Positions 8,950-17,540 of a stretch of DNA of 64,000 bases are shown piece after piece. The stretch is taken from NCBI RefSeq assembly GCF_902825325.1, contig NZ_CADEAR010000001.1, positions 372,001-436,000 on the forward strand, written 5' to 3'. Both the position numbers and the translations under genes were made by a program. The DNA comes from Brucella tritici. Lineage in GTDB: Bacteria > Pseudomonadota > Alphaproteobacteria > Rhizobiales > Rhizobiaceae. Within the stretch, counting starts at the first letter, position 1; the number at the start of each line of letters is the position of its first letter. Under the pieces are notes generated by a model. That model was not told the origin of the DNA. It saw nothing but the letters and a program-made list of their open reading frames with translations, and ran no database searches.

Positions 8950-9474
8950 ATGCGTTTCACTTCGCTCAATATCGACGGTGCCTGGTCTATCGAGCCGGAA
9001 AGACTTGAAGACGAACGCGGCTGGTTCGCGCGGGTCTATTGCGAAGCTGCATTCGCCGAGCGGCAGATGGAAACGCATTTCCCGCAGCACAGCCTGTCTT
9101 TCTCGCGCGAAGAAGGAACACTGCGCGGCCTCCATTATCAAAACGAACCGCATTCTGAGACCAAGCTCGTCACCTGCCTGCAGGGCGTCATATGGGATGT
9201 TCTGGTCGATCTGCGCCCGCATTCGCCAACCTATCGGCGCTGGACCGGCGTGGAGCTATCCGCCGAAAACGGCGTGCTGCTTTATATCCCCGAAGGATGC
9301 GCGCACGGTTTTCAGACCCTGACGCCCGATGTGCTCGTTCGTTACATGATCTCGAAGCCCTATGCACCGGACTATGCGACAGGTTTACGCTATGATGACC
9401 CGTCGCTCGGCATACCATGGCCAAACAGGCCGAGTGTCATTTCCGACAAGGATTTGGCCTGGCCGCTGCTTTAG
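8950..9474 (+). CDS. rfbC: dTDP-4-dehydrorhamnose 3,5-epimerase family protein
   Basis: Cupin-fold epimerase acting on C3/C5 of a 4-keto-6-deoxy nucleotide sugar (174 aa, usual length about 180). Seen are ERGWFARVY near residue 22, the RGLHYQ motif with catalytic His62, the DLRPHSPTY segment, the IPEGCAHGF motif and the VRYMISKPYAP segment with the catalytic tyrosine region. ATG 8950 is the start that matches the family N-terminus; an upstream extension to 8782 is non-homologous and crosses the regulatory element. RmlA, RmlB and RmlD are absent nearby, so the substrate may be a CDP-4-keto sugar made in this block instead of dTDP-sugar. It ends in a 4-base convergent overlap with the DUF4910 gene. 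Confidence 0.85.
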   Translation: MRFTSLNIDGAWSIEPERLEDERGWFARVYCEAAFAERQMETHFPQHSLSFSREEGTLRGLHYQNEPHSETKLVTCLQGVIWDVLVDLRPHSPTYRRWTGVELSAENGVLLYIPEGCAHGFQTLTPDVLVRYMISKPYAPDYATGLRYDDPSLGIPWPNRPSVISDKDLAWPLL

Positions 9475-10793
9475 CTTTCCACCAATAACTCTGCCTCGCG
9501 GAGCCGGGCAGCCGCGTCGGCGAGGGTTACAAATGGCAGTTTCGTACGCTCTGCCATATCGAGAATGGAATGCTCGCCATCTGCCAGATTGAGCACCCAT
9601 AACAACGCCATTGCGTTCTGTGCAGAGCGGCTATCCCCACCCATGTTTCCATAGAGTCCACGTCTTCCAAGCTGCGGCTCTCCCTTGGGTGAGGTATTCA
9701 GCGGACGCCAGTTTCGTTCAGCAATTTCAATAGCCTGCAAGACCATGTTGAACGACTGCTCAAGATACTCCGGTTTGATGAAATCGAGATTGTCGGCCGA
9801 TGTGTGATATTCCGGAAAGGTGCCATAAAGGCTGCGCTGGAACATGCCGACCGGCAGATTGAATCCCGGCGAACAGAACTGGCGCTCGTCATAGCCGTAG
9901 GGCCAGAAATCATGCATCGTCGCATTGGTGCACTCACCGAGTACGAGGCCCATGATCCGATCAATCTCCGCGTCGCCGCGACGGCTGCGCTTGTAGTTCG
10001 GCCCGCCAGCATCGCCGACGCAGGACAAGACCAGCCCGTGGCGGACCAGCCCCAGTTGCGCCTCGTTATGCCTGAGCCACGCAAGAGCGCCGAAAGTCGC
10101 CGGGCCGAAAAGCAGTCGATAGGTCAGGCGCGTGCGCCGTGATTGCAGAACCTCACCAAGGCGGGTCAGCAGTGCCAGCCCCGAACAGTTATCGTTGGCC
10201 AGCGACGGATGGCAGAGATGGGCCGACAGGATGAAGGTCTCGTCGGTGTCCCCCTCGTGAATGAACTCACCGAAGGTCAGAAAACCGTCGCGGCGCTCAG
10301 CATCGATCACGACGTCATAATCGCCGTACTGCATGGACAGAAATTCGTTATGCGCCATACAGAACCCCCAGCCCTCCGCGTGATAACAGGTGCGATAGGG
10401 AATGAGGTCCGGCTGGTCGGGCAGCGTATGAATATGCTCCCTCAGTGCACTAAGCGGCATTCTTTCCCGCACCGGCACGCTGAAATTCACCACATGCAGA
10501 TTGTGCCGGGCAAAATCGACGACACGATTGCCGTTCATATCCGCAATATAGGCATCACGAATGATCCACTCCTGCGGCGCTTTCCAATCGTAAAGCGATG
10601 TACCGGTCGGAACCTGATGGACTGTCAGCGGCAGATGTTCCCCGATGATGGCAAGCGTTTCGCGCACCCCATCGCCGGCGAGACTGCGGCAGACTGGATA
10701 AAGCCGAGCAGCAAGGTCGTAAATGGCCATCCCGTTCGATACCGGCGGAATGGCTGTTTCAATGCCTTTGCGCCCTGCCCCCGTATCCATCAC
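9471..10793 (-). CDS. DUF4910 (M28 aminopeptidase-like) protein of polysaccharide clusters
   Basis: 440 aa. Central domain resembles zinc aminopeptidases: [16 protein letters not shown] near residues 190-205 supplies a His/Asp metal site, and [11 protein letters not shown] near residue 322 supplies another His. The N-terminal part is the associated DUF2172-like insert and the C-terminal 90 residues look like a winged helix ([12 protein letters not shown]). Proteins of this family recur in surface polysaccharide loci and their reaction is unknown to me. The start overlaps the SDR stop by 4 bases (coupled translation). A later Met at residue 22 ([12 protein letters not shown]) is an alternative start. 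Possible roles are amide hydrolysis or amide formation on an amino sugar; neither is shown. Confidence 0.8.
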   Translation of the reverse strand: MMDTGAGRKGIETAIPPVSNGMAIYDLAARLYPVCRSLAGDGVRETLAIIGEHLPLTVHQVPTGTSLYDWKAPQEWIIRDAYIADMNGNRVVDFARHNLHVVNFSVPVRERMPLSALREHIHTLPDQPDLIPYRTCYHAEGWGFCMAHNEFLSMQYGDYDVVIDAERRDGFLTFGEFIHEGDTDETFILSAHLCHPSLANDNCSGLALLTRLGEVLQSRRTRLTYRLLFGPATFGALAWLRHNEAQLGLVRHGLVLSCVGDAGGPNYKRSRRGDAEIDRIMGLVLGECTNATMHDFWPYGYDERQFCSPGFNLPVGMFQRSLYGTFPEYHTSADNLDFIKPEYLEQSFNMVLQAIEIAERNWRPLNTSPKGEPQLGRRGLYGNMGGDSRSAQNAMALLWVLNLADGEHSILDMAERTKLPFVTLADAAARLREAELLVES

Positions 10794-11851
10794 GCAGTTG
10801 CCCGAAGCTGTTGCGGTTCCTCGTCGGCACGCCGCAGATCGGCATCCAGCACCCCTTCCGCTATCAGCTTGCGGATATGGGCGATGCGCTGGAAGCGTGG
10901 TCCTTCAAACTCCTCAAGAGTCAGCGTCGAGCGGCTATAGGCGGCAAGCAATTCACGCGCGCCGGCAACGGCATCCCATTCCGGTTTCGCTTCCGGCAGC
11001 ACGCGCGCCAGCTTTTCAAAACTGACACGGTAGGAGCGCGTATCCGGCCCGGCATCGTCCGCATATTCGATACGGCAATCGGGAACATTGTCGGCGACGA
11101 TGCCCGCTATATCCCGAATGCGGTAGTTGTGCTCCGTTGATCCGACATTGAAGGCCTCGTTCCAGACTTTTTCGCGCGGGGCTTCCATGGTGGCCATGAA
11201 GGCGCGGGAAATATCGCGAATATGCACGATGGGTCGCCATGGCGTGCCGTCGGACTTGAGATAAATCAGCCCTTTCGTCACTGCCCAGGCCACGAGATTG
11301 TTGAGCACGATATCGAAACGCAGGAACGGCGAAACGCCGTAAGCCGTGGCGGGCCGAAGATACACGGGACAGAAGCTTGCATCCGCCAATTCCCGAATTT
11401 CTTGCTCCGCCCGCACCTTGGACCGGCCATAGGCCGTCACCGGTTTCAGTTCGCCGGTCTCATCGATCAGATCGGCATCGCTGATACCGTAATTGCTGCA
11501 GGATGAAGCAAACAGAAAGCGCCCCACCCCTGCCAGCTTGGCGGCCTTGGCCATCGCGAGGCTCGCCCGATGATTGATGTCGTAGGTCAGTTCCTCGTTG
11601 AGATTGCCAAGCGGATCATTGGAGAGTGCGGCAAGATGAATAACCGCATCAAACCCCTCCAGATCGCGTGGCGACACATCGCGCACGTCCTTTCGGATGG
11701 TCGGCACGCTCATAACGGCGCCGCCTTCTTCAAAACGGCAATGTTCGTAAAGACCGATGTCATAGCCGGACACCTCATGCCCCGCATTTGTGAGGACCGG
11801 CACCATGACCGACCCGATATAGCCCTGATTGCCCGTAACCAGTACTTTCAT
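10790..11851 (-). CDS. NAD-dependent extended SDR, sugar epimerase/dehydratase/reductase
   Basis: 353 aa with Rossmann motif TGNQGYIG at residues 6-13 and the YxxxK dyad in [12 protein letters not shown] near residues 144-155; the upstream Ser is in [11 protein letters not shown]. Extended SDRs of this type oxidise, dehydrate, epimerise or reduce nucleotide-linked sugars. ATG 11851 has GGAG 8 bases upstream; a longer frame to 11923 lacks homology. It is coupled to the DUF4910 gene and lies 119 bases downstream of the GH140-like gene, with the second copy of the GGCG/CGCC element in between. It is the best candidate in the block for either CDP-glucose 4,6-dehydratase or the final 4-ketoreductase, and sequence reading alone cannot decide which. 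Confidence 0.82.
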   Translation of the reverse strand: MKVLVTGNQGYIGSVMVPVLTNAGHEVSGYDIGLYEHCRFEEGGAVMSVPTIRKDVRDVSPRDLEGFDAVIHLAALSNDPLGNLNEELTYDINHRASLAMAKAAKLAGVGRFLFASSCSNYGISDADLIDETGELKPVTAYGRSKVRAEQEIRELADASFCPVYLRPATAYGVSPFLRFDIVLNNLVAWAVTKGLIYLKSDGTPWRPIVHIRDISRAFMATMEAPREKVWNEAFNVGSTEHNYRIRDIAGIVADNVPDCRIEYADDAGPDTRSYRVSFEKLARVLPEAKPEWDAVAGARELLAAYSRSTLTLEEFEGPRFQRIAHIRKLIAEGVLDADLRRADEEPQQLRATA

Positions 11852-11960
11852 GTCCGACTCCTCAAGCTTTGATAAATGCATGTTAGCCAGAGAGGACAGG
11901 AGCGACGACTTGACCGAAGGCATGCCCGGTTAGGACAAGCGTTTATGAAAAGCGTGAAAG

Positions 11961-11977
11961 GGCGTATCGCCTACCTC
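11961..11977 (+). promoter_or_regulatory. GGCG-N3-CGCCTACCTC element, copy 2
   Basis: GGCG (11961-11964), TAT, CGCC (11968-11971), then TACCTC (11972-11977) and TTTTGG. The element overlaps the stop codon of the GH140-like gene and sits about 110 bases before the start of the SDR gene. If read on the minus strand (GAGGTAGGCG) it could control a promoter for the SDR-DUF4910 pair. Confidence 0.42.
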
Positions 11978-13293
11978 TTTTGGATGTCCTGCAGGCGCCT
12001 GGCGTTGCCGATCAGTAAAAGCCAGTCAGTTCCGCCACCGGCATTTTGCGCCTGCTTGGGTGTGTAGGTCGCAACCGATCCCTCAAGCTTTGGTTGGCCC
12101 GCATCCGCGAACGTGCCGGAAACCGGGTCGTACCAGACAGCCTGCCAGCCTTGTTTGACAATAGCTTTCTGCACCGCAAAACCACCGGCATCGCCATAGA
12201 TAACCGACAAGGTGCCGTCAGGCAGTGATGCGGCATAGTTTCCCGCGCCTGCTGAAATGGCTCTACTGCTATCGGGTTGGAGCTGCGACCATGGCAGTTT
12301 GTCGAAGAGTTTCTTTAACACCGTCATTGACCGCGCGCCGGCACTGTCGAGGGCTTCCTGCCAGCTTCGATCAGCAGTGGAGATCCCCGGTCCCGTGAAA
12401 TGCCAAATCGGGTTGTTACCAAAGAACTGCCCGGCAGCACCCGCCAACAGCGCGCCATAGGCATTACGGCGGATCATCCGCGTAGTCGTCCCCCGCTCGA
12501 ACTCATAGCCCGCTTCCAGCAAAATGACAGGCATTTCAGCAGCTTTTCGCCGTTGAAAAACCGCTGCATGAACATCGTCATATGTATAAACCGTATCGAA
12601 ACTCAACCAGGGCCGGTCGCCCCAGAGTTCAGCCGTATTGCTATTGCGACCAGAATGTACCGTCAGAAGAGCGCCAGGAACAATACTTGAGATTCCATTG
12701 GCCAGACTGGAAACCAGCCGTCGATCAGGATCATCAAAATCCCCGCCCAAGACCCAGACAACATTATGAAACTCCGCAAATCGCTGAGCTATCGTCTGGC
12801 CATAGACACGCATTTTCTCCGGACCGGCAGCCTGCGCCTTGGAGAACCAACCCTGGTTGCCGCCGTTCACCCCAAGGTAGGCGGGCGCGAGAAAAACGAC
12901 GAAGCCGAGTTCTTCCGCCCTCCCGATCACCCAGGCGGCGTGATCGAAATATTTCGGATTGAGTTCACCGAAGGCATCGCTCTTGAACGGCTTCTCGCCA
13001 TAGGCATTGGCGGGCGGGTGACTGGAGAAGTAGTGTTCGACCAGACTGACCAGAATGGCGTTGAAGCCGCGCTTCCGGCGATCTTGCAGATAGGTTTCGA
13101 CATCTTCGCGCTTCAATTCCGCAATCAGCGACCATGCGGTATCACCCTGCAACAGAAAAGGCTTACCGGCTGCATCCTCGAATACGCGCCGGTCCTGACC
13201 AACTGTGATTGGAAACAGATCGGCGGCATATGTCGGCTTCGTTGCCGACCACAGCAGGGTTGCGGCGATCAGGACCGCTGCGAAGTGCTTCAT
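11971..13293 (-). CDS. Secreted DUF4038 / GH140-like glycoside hydrolase
   Basis: 440 aa with a signal peptide (residues 1-23: MKHF, hydrophobic core, then YA|AD). A TIM-barrel-like catalytic region follows: FLLQGDTAWSL near residue 46, the RGFNAILV segment, NVVWVLGGDFD near residue 177 and MPVILLEAGYEFERG near residues 254-268, with Asp and Glu in catalytic-looking positions. The C-terminal 90 residues resemble the putative collagen-binding domain that accompanies DUF4038. The characterised relative is the GH140 apiosidase. Exopolysaccharide loci often carry a secreted hydrolase that trims or releases the polymer, so this may cut the local polysaccharide. It overlaps the aminotransferase stop/start by 4 bases. 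Confidence 0.75.
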   Translation of the reverse strand: MKHFAAVLIAATLLWSATKPTYAADLFPITVGQDRRVFEDAAGKPFLLQGDTAWSLIAELKREDVETYLQDRRKRGFNAILVSLVEHYFSSHPPANAYGEKPFKSDAFGELNPKYFDHAAWVIGRAEELGFVVFLAPAYLGVNGGNQGWFSKAQAAGPEKMRVYGQTIAQRFAEFHNVVWVLGGDFDDPDRRLVSSLANGISSIVPGALLTVHSGRNSNTAELWGDRPWLSFDTVYTYDDVHAAVFQRRKAAEMPVILLEAGYEFERGTTTRMIRRNAYGALLAGAAGQFFGNNPIWHFTGPGISTADRSWQEALDSAGARSMTVLKKLFDKLPWSQLQPDSSRAISAGAGNYAASLPDGTLSVIYGDAGGFAVQKAIVKQGWQAVWYDPVSGTFADAGQPKLEGSVATYTPKQAQNAGGGTDWLLLIGNARRLQDIQKR

Positions 13294-14645
13294 CGCATCG
13301 TCGGCGGATAAGTCGGCGCTTCATTGAAGCGGCGATAGACCACCTGCGAAGGACGTCCCGTCAGATAGGAAGTCACACCATCGTTCAGTGCCCGGACATA
13401 GATGTCGAGCGCGCCGTCGATTGCATCCACCGTTCGCGCAATATCCGTGTCGCTATGGGTATAGCTTACGACCAGCGACGGCATCAGCACGCCACGCCGG
13501 ATTGTCTCCTGAAGAAACAGGGTGCGAAATGCCTGAGATGGCTGCCCCTTCTCGTCGAGCGTTCCATATGCAAGACAGCACGGACGCCCGAACAGGCGAA
13601 GGTGGTTCTGCAGGCCATGGCTGGCAATCGCCGCATTCACGCCCTCTGCCAGTTTGGAGCCTTGTTCGTGAAGCCTCTCGATCACCGGTTCGTCGCGATA
13701 AATCGTCATCGTGGCAATCGCAGCAGCCATGGCATGGGTCTCCGCGCCATGCGTGGTCGAAAGCAGAAAAACGCGCGGATGGTCGGTCTGGGTCAGACCG
13801 CCAAGCTGCATATATTCCGCCTTGCCTGCCAGCGCTGAAATCGCAAAGCCGTTGCCCAGCGCCTTGCCGAAACAGGAAAGATCAGGCTCGACATCATAGA
13901 GCTTCTGCGCCCCGCGCACATGCCAGCGAAAGCCGGTAATCATCTCGTCCAGAATGAACAAGGCCCCGTTTTCGTGGGCGATACGCCTTGCTTCCTGCAG
14001 GAAGTTGTTTTGTGGCTCGTCGGCCTTTGCGGGTTCAAGGATAATGGCCGCGATACGTCCCGGATAATCCTCGAACAAGGCTTTCACGCTCGCAATGTCA
14101 TTATAGCGGAACGTTGCCGTCAAAGCCGAGACCGACGCCGGAATGCCCGCATTCATCTTCGTCGTGCCGATAAACCAATCGTCGGTCGAGAAGAACGGAT
14201 GATCGGCACAGCAGGCAATCATGTCGCGTCCCGTATAGGCGCGCGCAAGTCGTACCGCGCCCGAAGTCGCGTCCGAGCCGTCCTTGCAGAACTTCACCAT
14301 TTCCGCTCCGTCGATCAGCTCCAGAAAGCTCTCCGCGCATTCGACTTCGATGGCGCTTGGACGCGTGAAATTGCAGCCATCCTGCAAGGCGTCACGCACG
14401 GCGCGCACGACGGGTGGATAGGCATGGCCCAGCCCAACCGCACGATTACCCATGCCGTATTCGATATATTCATGGCCGTCGACGTCGAAGACATGCGAGC
14501 CGGAGCCGCGCTGGATGAAGCCGGGTGCCAGAACGGGATACTGGTCGTCGCCCTTGGCATAGGTGTGACAGCCGCCCGGTATCAGCGCGTGTGCCTTGGT
14601 GGCAAGCAGTTGAGAATTGCGAAACTGCGATGTGAAAAGGTTCAT
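13290..14645 (-). CDS. Class III aminotransferase, glutamate-1-semialdehyde aminomutase-like
   Basis: PLP enzyme of 451 aa. Landmarks are IPGGCHTYAKGDDQYP near residue 23, FCKDGSDATSGAVRLARA near residue 118, the cofactor aspartate in FILDEMITGFRW near residue 222 and the Schiff-base lysine in CFGKALGNG near residue 250. This resembles HemL but the genomic position, the insertion after the catalytic Lys (LGGLTQTDHPRVF) and the extended C-terminus argue against tetrapyrrole synthesis. It may aminate a keto sugar or move an amino group in a sugar precursor. It is first in a coupled unit with the secreted hydrolase. The real substrate is unknown. Confidence 0.8.
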   Translation of the reverse strand: MNLFTSQFRNSQLLATKAHALIPGGCHTYAKGDDQYPVLAPGFIQRGSGSHVFDVDGHEYIEYGMGNRAVGLGHAYPPVVRAVRDALQDGCNFTRPSAIEVECAESFLELIDGAEMVKFCKDGSDATSGAVRLARAYTGRDMIACCADHPFFSTDDWFIGTTKMNAGIPASVSALTATFRYNDIASVKALFEDYPGRIAAIILEPAKADEPQNNFLQEARRIAHENGALFILDEMITGFRWHVRGAQKLYDVEPDLSCFGKALGNGFAISALAGKAEYMQLGGLTQTDHPRVFLLSTTHGAETHAMAAAIATMTIYRDEPVIERLHEQGSKLAEGVNAAIASHGLQNHLRLFGRPCCLAYGTLDEKGQPSQAFRTLFLQETIRRGVLMPSLVVSYTHSDTDIARTVDAIDGALDIYVRALNDGVTSYLTGRPSQVVYRRFNEAPTYPPTMR

Positions 14646-14664
14646 GCCCCTTCTCCTTTTTTAT

Positions 14665-14767
14665 TAGAGCGCGTTTCGATCTGATTGGATCAGATCGGCG
14701 CTCTAATCATTTGTTTTTATGCGCATCTTTTCCGAAAACCGCTTCACCGTTTTCGGGGTGCGCTCTA
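14665..14767 (+). repeat. Mosaic palindromic intergenic repeat, copy A
   Basis: About 103 bases bounded by TAGAGCGCG and GCGCTCTA. It contains the palindromic core GATCTGATTGGATCAGATC, an internal GCGCTCTAATC, and the CATCTTTTCCGAAAACCG / CGTTTTCGGGG part. A near-identical copy in inverse orientation is at 32261-32364. Such mosaic elements are widespread in Hyphomicrobiales (RIME or Bru-RS type; naming from memory). Here it fills the gap between two minus-strand genes. Confidence 0.8.
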
Positions 14768-14772
14768 AAGGA

Positions 14773-16005
14773 TCATGCTGCCGACCATCCGGTGTGCAAG
14801 CGCTCGCGCACCTGGCGCAGCCAGTTCTTCACCGGCTTCGGCAAACGGCTGCGCAGACTGGAATGAAGCGCGTTCGGCATCGACCATTGCGAAAGCGCCA
14901 GTGGCGGTGCGATGGCAGGGCGCTCCTCCGCGAGTTTCTCAAGGAGTCCTGCGTAAGCGCGCCCGGCAGTATCATTGTTGAAGACTGTTTCAACCTTCTG
15001 CTGGGCGGCATCCGCCATGCCCGCAAGCAGTTCACGGTCGCGTGCAAGCTGCCCGATATGGCGTGCTGCCTGACGAAAATCGCCGACGGGAAACAAAAGT
15101 CCGTCCTTTCCATCGGTGACGATCATATCGGTCACACCGGCGATCTTCGACACGACCGCCGGACAGCCCTGGCTCATTGCTTCAATGAGCGTGAGTCCGA
15201 ACCCTTCAAAGCGCGACGGCATAACCATGACGTCATGCTGGCTCACCAGCCAGGGAACATCGGAGGGCGCGACCCAGCCGTTGAAACGGACCTTGTCGCC
15301 AAAGGGCGCAAGACGGTGGCGCAGTTCTTTCAGATCGGGGCCATCTCCGGCGACGGTCAGATGATAATCACAGTCGAGCTCACGCAGGATGTTCGGAAGC
15401 CAGAATATGCCCTTTGAGTTATCTTCCATGCGTCCCAGATAGAGCAGCCGCAGCGGACTGCGTCCATCGTGCCTCGGAACATTGCGCGAGAGATGGATAT
15501 CCCGGTTCAACCCATGCGGGATGACCAGCGTGCGCGCCGCATCGAAACCGTGCTGGCGCACGAGATCGTCGCGACAGCGTTTTGAAACTCCCACAGTTGC
15601 ATGAACATGATCGCGGATTGCCCTCGCCGCCGCATAGGTGCCGGGCGTGATATTGTGCACGATCATGATACGCAGAATATCGGCAGGCAGATAGCGCACC
15701 AGATTGGTTTCGAAACGATGAGAGAGGACATTGACGAAAACGGCGTCAAAACGGTTTTCGCGCAGGAAGCCAACCATGCGCTTGGCGCGGGTTTCTTCAT
15801 CCAGCACCCCCATCCCGTCGATGACATCACCCTTGCGAAGGGAATCCTCCAGCCCTTGTCCCGTCGGCACGCTGATCGTATCGCCAGCGGCACCCGAGGC
15901 AAGCCATCGAAGCTCAATGCCCGACTGGCCAAGCGACGAACGCAGACGCATGAAGACCGAATAAGTCCCGCCTATATGGGGACGGACAAAGTAAGCACAT
16001 TTCAT
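14773..16005 (-). CDS. Glycosyltransferase family 4
   Basis: Retaining GT-B glycosyltransferase, 410 aa, cytoplasmic face of the membrane. The C-terminal nucleotide-sugar domain is clear: LRLLYLGRMEDNSKG near residue 200, VAGDGPD near 233, and the E-x7-E motif EGFGLTLIEAMSQG near residues 293-306 followed by AGVTDMI. The start ATG 16005 (MKCAYFVRPHIGG) matches the family N-terminus; a longer frame to 16062 runs through a perfect 11-bp hairpin and is unlikely to be translated. It probably adds one sugar of the repeat unit; donor and acceptor are not predictable. Confidence 0.85.
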   Translation of the reverse strand: MKCAYFVRPHIGGTYSVFMRLRSSLGQSGIELRWLASGAAGDTISVPTGQGLEDSLRKGDVIDGMGVLDEETRAKRMVGFLRENRFDAVFVNVLSHRFETNLVRYLPADILRIMIVHNITPGTYAAARAIRDHVHATVGVSKRCRDDLVRQHGFDAARTLVIPHGLNRDIHLSRNVPRHDGRSPLRLLYLGRMEDNSKGIFWLPNILRELDCDYHLTVAGDGPDLKELRHRLAPFGDKVRFNGWVAPSDVPWLVSQHDVMVMPSRFEGFGLTLIEAMSQGCPAVVSKIAGVTDMIVTDGKDGLLFPVGDFRQAARHIGQLARDRELLAGMADAAQQKVETVFNNDTAGRAYAGLLEKLAEERPAIAPPLALSQWSMPNALHSSLRSRLPKPVKNWLRQVRERLHTGWSAA

Positions 16006-16048
16006 CGCCACAACCTTGTTGCCACAGGACATTTCAAGGGAGACAAGA

Positions 16049-16170
16049 CTTCGAGGGAACAATTCCCTCGAAGCCTTACTCCGGTATATCGGGGGGCAAT
16101 GGATATACCGCTGGCCAGTGTATCGAAATTGCTTTGCCGCGCATTTCGGCTATGAGGGGTACTCCCCCTC
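16049..16170. promoter_or_regulatory. Divergent promoter region with three inverted repeats
   Basis: In the 253-base spacer between two divergent genes are three inverted repeats. The first has arms CTTCGAGGGAA (16049-16059) and TTCCCTCGAAG (16063-16073). The second has arms CGGTATATC (16082-16090) and GATATACCG (16102-16110). The third has arms GAGGGG (16154-16159) and CCCCTC (16165-16170). The first two are perfect. The first is 44 bases upstream of the GT4 start and could be an operator or a 5'-leader hairpin; the others could serve either gene. A clear AACAGGAG ribosome site precedes the plus-strand gene. Confidence 0.5.
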
Positions 16171-16258
16171 CTACAATAGAGGATGGTGTTCACCCTTCTG
16201 CCAGTTTTCCTGACAACGCGTCCGGCATTAGCCTGTTGCTACAACAGGAGAAACGCAT

Positions 16259-17485
16259 ATGAGAATTGGGCTTTTCGGGCAGTTCGGTTCCGGCAATACC
16301 GGCAATGACGGTTCGCTGGAAGCCATGTTGCAACTCCTGAATCGTAACTGTCCCGACGCAAAACTCGTCTGTATCTGCTCCAAGCCCGATGTCGTCGAGC
16401 AGACGTTTGATCTCCCCGCCCGTCCGGTTTCTCAACCGGAACCGTCAAATTGGCTACTGAGGGCAATCAACAAGGCGCTATTGCACTTTCCTCGCCGAAT
16501 AATCGGCTTTATCTGCGCGCTCTTGCTTGCCTCCCAGCTCGATCTCATCGTTGTGCCAGGTACCGGGATACTCGACGACTTCAACGAAAACCCCTTCGGC
16601 TGGCCGTTCGCAGTGCTACGATGGTCCCTCGCAGCCAAACTTGCCAGCACGCGTCTGATTTTTGTATCGATCGGCGCCGGCCCCGTCGATCGTCCATTGA
16701 GCCGGCTCTTCATCCGCTGGGCTTCAATGTTGGCGTCTTTCCGTTCCTATCGAGACCAGATCTCCCATGACTTCACGAAACAGCTGGGCGTAAACTCCAC
16801 TCAGGATTTCGTCAGCGCAGATATCGCCTTCGCATTGCCGACGGTTCCGGATGAAAAGCCGGGCAGCCCGGATCAATGCGTGGGCATCGGCGTGATGATT
16901 TATCGAGGATGGAAAAAGAATGAAAAGGACGGCGACGCCATCTACGAGCAATATGTTGCCAAAATAACCACGCTGGTAAAAAAGCTTCTGGCCAGCGGTC
17001 GTCAGGTTCGCCTGCTTATTGGCGGCAAGGGTGATATAGAGGCCGCCCGTGACGTACTGGAGCAGCTTGCACCAGCCGAAGCGAACAATGTCATATTTGA
17101 ACCATCCGCGTCCCTGCACGACCTCATGCAGCAGATTGCCAAGACAGACATCGTTATTGCCAGCCGTTACCATAACGTCGTCTGCGCTCTTGCCATGGGG
17201 CGTCCCACAATCTCGCTGGCTTATGCGAGCAAGAACGATGCATTGTTGCAAGATACCGGATTGGCAGCATTCTGCCATCGGATCGAAAACTTCGATCCTG
17301 AAACCATACTCTCCCACGTTGAAATTGCTTTCGAGCAGCGCACGATATTGGTCAAGAAAGTGGAGGCCGGTGTACAAGGGTATCGCAGCCGGTTGGCAGG
17401 GCAGGAAGAAATTCTTTACGCCACTTTTCTCGACACGGCCAAGGAGACGGCGAATGTCGCCGTTCCATTGCCGCGCCCCAACTAG
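16259..17485 (+). CDS. Polysaccharide pyruvyl transferase family protein
   Basis: 408 aa, CsaB/ExoV/WcaK-type enzyme transferring pyruvate from phosphoenolpyruvate to a sugar as a ketal. Typical features are the N-terminal GQFGSGNTGNDGSLEAML (residues 7-24), the VVPGTGILDDF segment near residue 98, LIFVSIGAGPVDRP near residue 136, and VIASRYHNVVCALAMGRP near residue 300 with the conserved Arg-His. A hydrophobic stretch near residues 75-95 suggests membrane contact. ATG 16259 follows AACAGGAG. It suggests the repeat unit carries an acidic pyruvyl group. The next gene is convergent, with a 55-base spacer. Confidence 0.85.
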   Translation: MRIGLFGQFGSGNTGNDGSLEAMLQLLNRNCPDAKLVCICSKPDVVEQTFDLPARPVSQPEPSNWLLRAINKALLHFPRRIIGFICALLLASQLDLIVVPGTGILDDFNENPFGWPFAVLRWSLAAKLASTRLIFVSIGAGPVDRPLSRLFIRWASMLASFRSYRDQISHDFTKQLGVNSTQDFVSADIAFALPTVPDEKPGSPDQCVGIGVMIYRGWKKNEKDGDAIYEQYVAKITTLVKKLLASGRQVRLLIGGKGDIEAARDVLEQLAPAEANNVIFEPSASLHDLMQQIAKTDIVIASRYHNVVCALAMGRPTISLAYASKNDALLQDTGLAAFCHRIENFDPETILSHVEIAFEQRTILVKKVEAGVQGYRSRLAGQEEILYATFLDTAKETANVAVPLPRPN

Positions 17486-17540
17486 AGCATTTCTCCCGCT
17501 TTACGTTTGGGGATACCCTAGCGATCCGTCTTATGAATCT

